This document shows positions 61,018 through 64,000 of a stretch of 64,000 nt of DNA, piece after piece. Made by a program: the position numbers and the translations under genes. This stretch comes from PXAP01 sp964520585 (GTDB lineage: Bacteria > Bacteroidota > Bacteroidia > Bacteroidales > PUMT01). The notes below the pieces were generated by a model that saw nothing but the letters and a program-made list of their open reading frames with translations, made no database searches and was not told the origin of the DNA. The stretch spans positions 1 to 64,000 of the forward strand of contig CAZFOO010000009.1 of assembly GCA_964520585.1 (NCBI GenBank), in the 5' to 3' direction. Numbering within the stretch: the first letter of the stretch is position 1; each line of letters opens with the position of its first letter.

Positions 61018-62691
61018 ATGAGTGATGATAACAAGGTAATTTTTTCAATGGTTGGTGTGAGCAAAACCTTCCCGCCACATAACCGGGTGCTCAACAATAT
61101 TTATCTCTCTTTTTTTTATGGTGCAAAAATCGGGATTATCGGTCTCAATGGTTCTGGTAAATCGACACTGCTCAAAATTATTGCCGGAAAAGATAAAGCG
61201 TTCGACGGCGAAGTCGTGTTTTCTCCCGGGTATAGTGTGGGACTTCTCGAACAGGAACCACGTCTTGATCAAACCAAAACGGTAAAAGAGAATGTAATGG
61301 AAGGAGTTGGTGAACTGTCCGCTCTTCTGAAAGAATATGAAGCACTGAATAACCGGTTTGCCGAACCGGTGGATGAAGAAGAGATGACCCGCATGATTGA
61401 AAAACAGGGTGAGCTGACGGAGAAAATAGATAATCTTGACGGATGGGACCTCGACAGCAAGCTTGAACGTGCAATGGATGCACTGAGATGTCCCGAAGGT
61501 GACAGTCCCGTAACACACCTCTCGGGAGGAGAGGCACGCAGGGTGGCGCTTTGCCGTCTTTTACTTCAGGAACCCGACATTCTGCTTCTGGATGAACCAA
61601 CCAACCATCTTGATGCCAGGTCGGTGGACTGGCTGGAACAGTATCTCAGGCAGTACAAGGGTACCGTTATTGCCATCACACATGACAGGTATTTTCTTGA
61701 CAACGTAGCAGGCTGGATACTTGAACTGGACCGGGGTGAAGGTATACCATGGAAGGGTAATTATTCATCATGGCTTGAGCAAAAATCCAAACGGCTTGAG
61801 AACGAAGAAAAATCGGCCGGAAAAAGAAGGAAAACCCTTGAGAGGGAACTTGAATGGGTAAGGATGGCCCCCAGGGCGCGCCATGCTAAATCAAAAGCCC
61901 GGCTTTCTGCATACGACAAGCTTTTAAACGAAGATATAAAACAGAAAGAGGAAAAGCTGGAGATATTCATTCCCAGCGGTCCCAGATTAGGAGAAAAAGT
62001 AATTGAAGCCAACAATGTTGCAAAAGCCTATGGCGACAGGTTGCTTTTCGAAGAACTCAACTTTATGCTTCCTCCGGCGGGAATTGTTGGTGTCATTGGG
62101 CCTAACGGGGCCGGGAAAACTACCCTTTTCAGGATGATAACCGGTTCCGAGAAGCCCGACCGGGGCAGTTTTACTGTTGGCGATACTGCGAAGGTAGCCT
62201 ATGTCGATCAGGCACATGCTGCAATCGATCCTGAAAAGACCGTATTTCAGGTTATAGCCGATAACAGTGAGCATGTTCAGCTGGGCGGGCATTCCATGAA
62301 TGCCCGGGCTTATGTGGCAAGGTTCAATTTTACAGGAGCGGACCAGGAAAAGAAGTGCGCCGTTCTGTCCGGAGGAGAACGTAACAGGCTGCATCTTGCG
62401 CTTACCCTTAAGGAAAATGCCAATGTGCTGCTGCTTGATGAGCCTACTAATGACATTGATATTAACACCCTCCGGGCACTGGAAGAGGGTCTGGAAAATT
62501 TTGCAGGCTGTGCGGTAATAATATCACATGATCGCTGGTTCCTTGACAGGGTTGCTACGCATATCCTTTCCTTTGAAGGTGATTCACAGGTGTACTGGTT
62601 TGAAGGCAGTTACTCGGAATATGAGGAGAACAGGAGGAAGAGGCTTGGCGATGAAGGTCCGAGAAGAATTAAGTATAAAAAACTTAGTTGA
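61018..62691 (+). CDS. ettA: Energy-dependent translational throttle protein EttA (ABC-F)
   Basis: A 557-residue ABC-F protein, the size of E. coli EttA, with two ABC domains and no membrane part. Domain 1: Walker A GLNGSGKST, signature HLSGGEARRVALCRLLL, Walker B LLLDEPTNHLD. Domain 2: GPNGAGKTTLFRMI, LSGGERNRLHLALTL, LLLDEPTNDIDINTL. The interdomain linker with MAPRARHAKSKARLSAYDKL is characteristic of EttA. It binds the ribosomal E site and gates the first elongation step according to ATP/ADP. Transcribed rightwards from its own region. Confidence 0.95.
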   Translation: MSDDNKVIFSMVGVSKTFPPHNRVLNNIYLSFFYGAKIGIIGLNGSGKSTLLKIIAGKDKAFDGEVVFSPGYSVGLLEQEPRLDQTKTVKENVMEGVGELSALLKEYEALNNRFAEPVDEEEMTRMIEKQGELTEKIDNLDGWDLDSKLERAMDALRCPEGDSPVTHLSGGEARRVALCRLLLQEPDILLLDEPTNHLDARSVDWLEQYLRQYKGTVIAITHDRYFLDNVAGWILELDRGEGIPWKGNYSSWLEQKSKRLENEEKSAGKRRKTLERELEWVRMAPRARHAKSKARLSAYDKLLNEDIKQKEEKLEIFIPSGPRLGEKVIEANNVAKAYGDRLLFEELNFMLPPAGIVGVIGPNGAGKTTLFRMITGSEKPDRGSFTVGDTAKVAYVDQAHAAIDPEKTVFQVIADNSEHVQLGGHSMNARAYVARFNFTGADQEKKCAVLSGGERNRLHLALTLKENANVLLLDEPTNDIDINTLRALEEGLENFAGCAVIISHDRWFLDRVATHILSFEGDSQVYWFEGSYSEYEENRRKRLGDEGPRRIKYKKLS

Positions 62692-62800
62692 GGCATGCAG
62701 GTCTGTTATGATTGAACATATCCTGGATTTTGTAAGATATTTATGATGGTTAAAAAAAATATTCTCAAACTAACTGATAAATAAACAAAATCTTAAAATC

Positions 62801-63157
62801 ATGGAGCGGATATATGAAGATTCTCAGAATGAACGTATATGGGCAATGTTTTGCCATCTTAGTGCCTTTGCAGGATTTATAATCCCTTTTGGCAGTATCA
62901 TCGGTCCAATTATTGTCTGGTCTATAAAAAGAGATCAGTACCCTCTTGTGGATGATCAGGGTAAGGAGGCAATAAATTTCCAGATATCGATGCTCATATA
63001 TTTTATTATATCGGCAGTTCTTATTTTACTATTGGTCGGAATACCGCTGCTGATAGCAATTTTCTTTTTCAGGATTATCATTACCGTGGTTGCTGCCGTA
63101 AAGGCTAATGAAGGTGTTCGTTACCGGTATCCTGTGAGCATACGTTTTATTAATTAA
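62801..63157 (+). CDS. DUF4870 small membrane protein
   Basis: A 118-residue protein with three hydrophobic segments (about 14-40, 66-82, 83-102) matching DUF4870: ERIWAMFCHLSAFAGFIIPFG, PIIVWSIKRDQYPLVDDQGK and EAINFQISM. Function unknown. It lies between ettA and hisS on the same strand, 109 nt and 38 nt away. Confidence 0.87.
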   Translation: MERIYEDSQNERIWAMFCHLSAFAGFIIPFGSIIGPIIVWSIKRDQYPLVDDQGKEAINFQISMLIYFIISAVLILLLVGIPLLIAIFFFRIIITVVAAVKANEGVRYRYPVSIRFIN

Positions 63158-63170
63158 TGCTATCTTTGCC

Positions 63171-63178
63171 GGCACTGA
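63171..63178 (+). promoter_or_regulatory. Putative -7 box for hisS
   Basis: TATCTTTG, an exact TAnnTTTG match, 17 nt before the hisS ATG; it lies just behind the DUF4870 stop codon. No TTG at the expected -33 distance. Confidence 0.45.
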
Positions 63179-63195
63179 AATGAAATTTCACTTGT

Positions 63196-64000
63196 ATGGC
63201 TCAGAAACCTTCGGTACCTAAAGGCACACGCGATTTCCTGCCCGTTGAGATGGCGGGCAGGAACCATATTTTCGATACAATTAAGGCCGTTTTCGATCTT
63301 TACGGCTATGTACCCATTGAAACACCCGCGATGGAGAACCTGTCCTCCCTTCTTGGGAAGTATGGTGAAGAGGGGGATAAACTTCTTTTCAGGATCCTGA
63401 ATTCAGGAGATTTCCTCGGGAAGGTCCCCGCCAATGAGTTAACCACTGGTGACAGTGGGCGGTTGGCGGGTATGATTTGTGACCGGGGATTAAGATATGA
63501 TCTTACGGTGCCATTTGCCAGGTTTGTGGTACAGCATCGCAATGAACTGACATTTCCCTTTAAGCGTTACCAGATACAACCTGTCTGGAGAGCCGACCGG
63601 CCCCAGAAAGGAAGGTACCGGGAATTTTTCCAGTGCGATGTTGATGTGATCGGCAGTGATTCACTGTTGAATGAAGTTGAACTCACCCGGATTATTGATG
63701 ATGTTTTCGGCAGGCTCGGGGTTAAGGTGGTAATAAAGCTCAATAACAGGAAGATACTTACCGGTCTCGCCGGAATAATTGGGGAGCCGGAGAAACTGAC
63801 CGATATGACCGTTGCTATTGATAAGCTTGATAAGATCGGTATAGGGGGCGTATGCCGGGAAATGGAGGAGAAGGGTATATCCGCAGGAGCAATTGAAAAA
63901 TTAAAGCCGGTAATATTGATGCAGGGCAGCAATATTGAAAAGCTGGACACACTAACCGCACTTTTCGGTGAAAGTGAAGCAGGCATGAATGGTACGAAGG
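63196..64000 (+). CDS. hisS: Histidyl-tRNA synthetase, N-terminal part
   Basis: The gene starts at ATG 63196 and runs off the right edge after 268 codons. The start MAQKPSVPKGTRDFLP is the family start. Motif 1 lies around YGYVPIETPAMENLSSLLGK, class II motif 2 reads FKRYQIQPVWRADRPQKGRYREF, followed by QCDVDVIG, and LRYDLTVPFARFV is the HisRS substrate-binding block. It charges tRNA-His. The C-terminal catalytic motif 3 and anticodon domain are beyond the window. Confidence 0.96.
   Translation, partial: MAQKPSVPKGTRDFLPVEMAGRNHIFDTIKAVFDLYGYVPIETPAMENLSSLLGKYGEEGDKLLFRILNSGDFLGKVPANELTTGDSGRLAGMICDRGLRYDLTVPFARFVVQHRNELTFPFKRYQIQPVWRADRPQKGRYREFFQCDVDVIGSDSLLNEVELTRIIDDVFGRLGVKVVIKLNNRKILTGLAGIIGEPEKLTDMTVAIDKLDKIGIGGVCREMEEKGISAGAIEKLKPVILMQGSNIEKLDTLTALFGESEAGMNGTK

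Noticed and set aside
1..64000. Search for tRNA, rRNA, CRISPR arrays, transposases, integrases, toxin-antitoxin or phage-defence genes.
   Set aside because: None was recognised; the gaps are short and the genes belong to conserved chromosomal families.

Overview
The window looks like a chromosome segment of a Bacteroidota bacterium, most likely class Bacteroidia (Bacteroidales/Marinilabiliales-like). The evidence is a PorV/PorQ-family protein and a type IX secretion (T9SS type B) sorting domain, the Bacteroidota-restricted families DUF5683 and DUF4290, a near absence of Shine-Dalgarno sequences, repeated matches to the Bacteroidota promoter (TTG/TTTG, about 19 nt, TAnnTTTG), a zinc-less L36, and an EF-G2 paralogue of the Bacteroides kind. 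A [FeFe]-hydrogenase maturase (HydF) suggests an anaerobic or facultative, H2-metabolising lifestyle (inference).

Left part (1-12000): the N-terminus of pssA, a PorV/PorQ-like outer-membrane protein, a small HAD phosphatase, a lipoprotein glutaminyl cyclase and a diacylglycerol-kinase-like lipid kinase. A plus-strand block follows: parA, parB, a DUF5683 membrane protein, an MltD-type lytic transglycosylase, an SGNH esterase and an MBOAT O-acyltransferase. The block combines chromosome segregation, cell-wall cleavage and probable glycan O-acetylation.

Middle-left (12000-31600): hydF, with a small tandem repeat at its 3' end, faces a long KamA-type radical SAM protein. Then come minus-strand genes for an aspartate ammonia-lyase, a sigma-54-type response regulator without a DNA-binding domain, Ppx/GppA, a NatAB-like ABC exporter, dnaJ-grpE, a TlpA-like thioredoxin, murA (with the fosfomycin-insensitive Asp in place of the active-site Cys), a DUF4290 protein and a PcrA/UvrD helicase. 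A T9SS cargo protein and an MscS channel point rightwards.

Centre (31600-53950): a divergent pair of elongation-factor genes. On the minus strand lies an EF-G2 paralogue with a degenerate GTPase site. On the plus strand runs the merged str-S10-spc-alpha ribosomal operon (rpsL to rplQ, with fusA, secY, map, infA, rpmJ, rpoA), followed by enolase and a strong terminator. There is no tuf between fusA and rpsJ.

Right part (54000-64000): a mitochondrial-type citrate synthase with a perfect terminator, a large beta-propeller sensor ending in a SpoIIE phosphatase, and convergent to it a hybrid 'histidine kinase' whose ATP-binding site is lost while its receiver is intact. Then come the translation factor EttA, a DUF4870 membrane protein and the start of hisS. 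Most of the window is conserved housekeeping. The best leads are the pseudokinase/SpoIIE pair, the GTPase-degenerate EF-G2 beside the ribosomal operon, the HTH-less sigma-54 activator and the repeat at the end of hydF. No tRNA, rRNA, CRISPR array, transposase or prophage gene was recognised.
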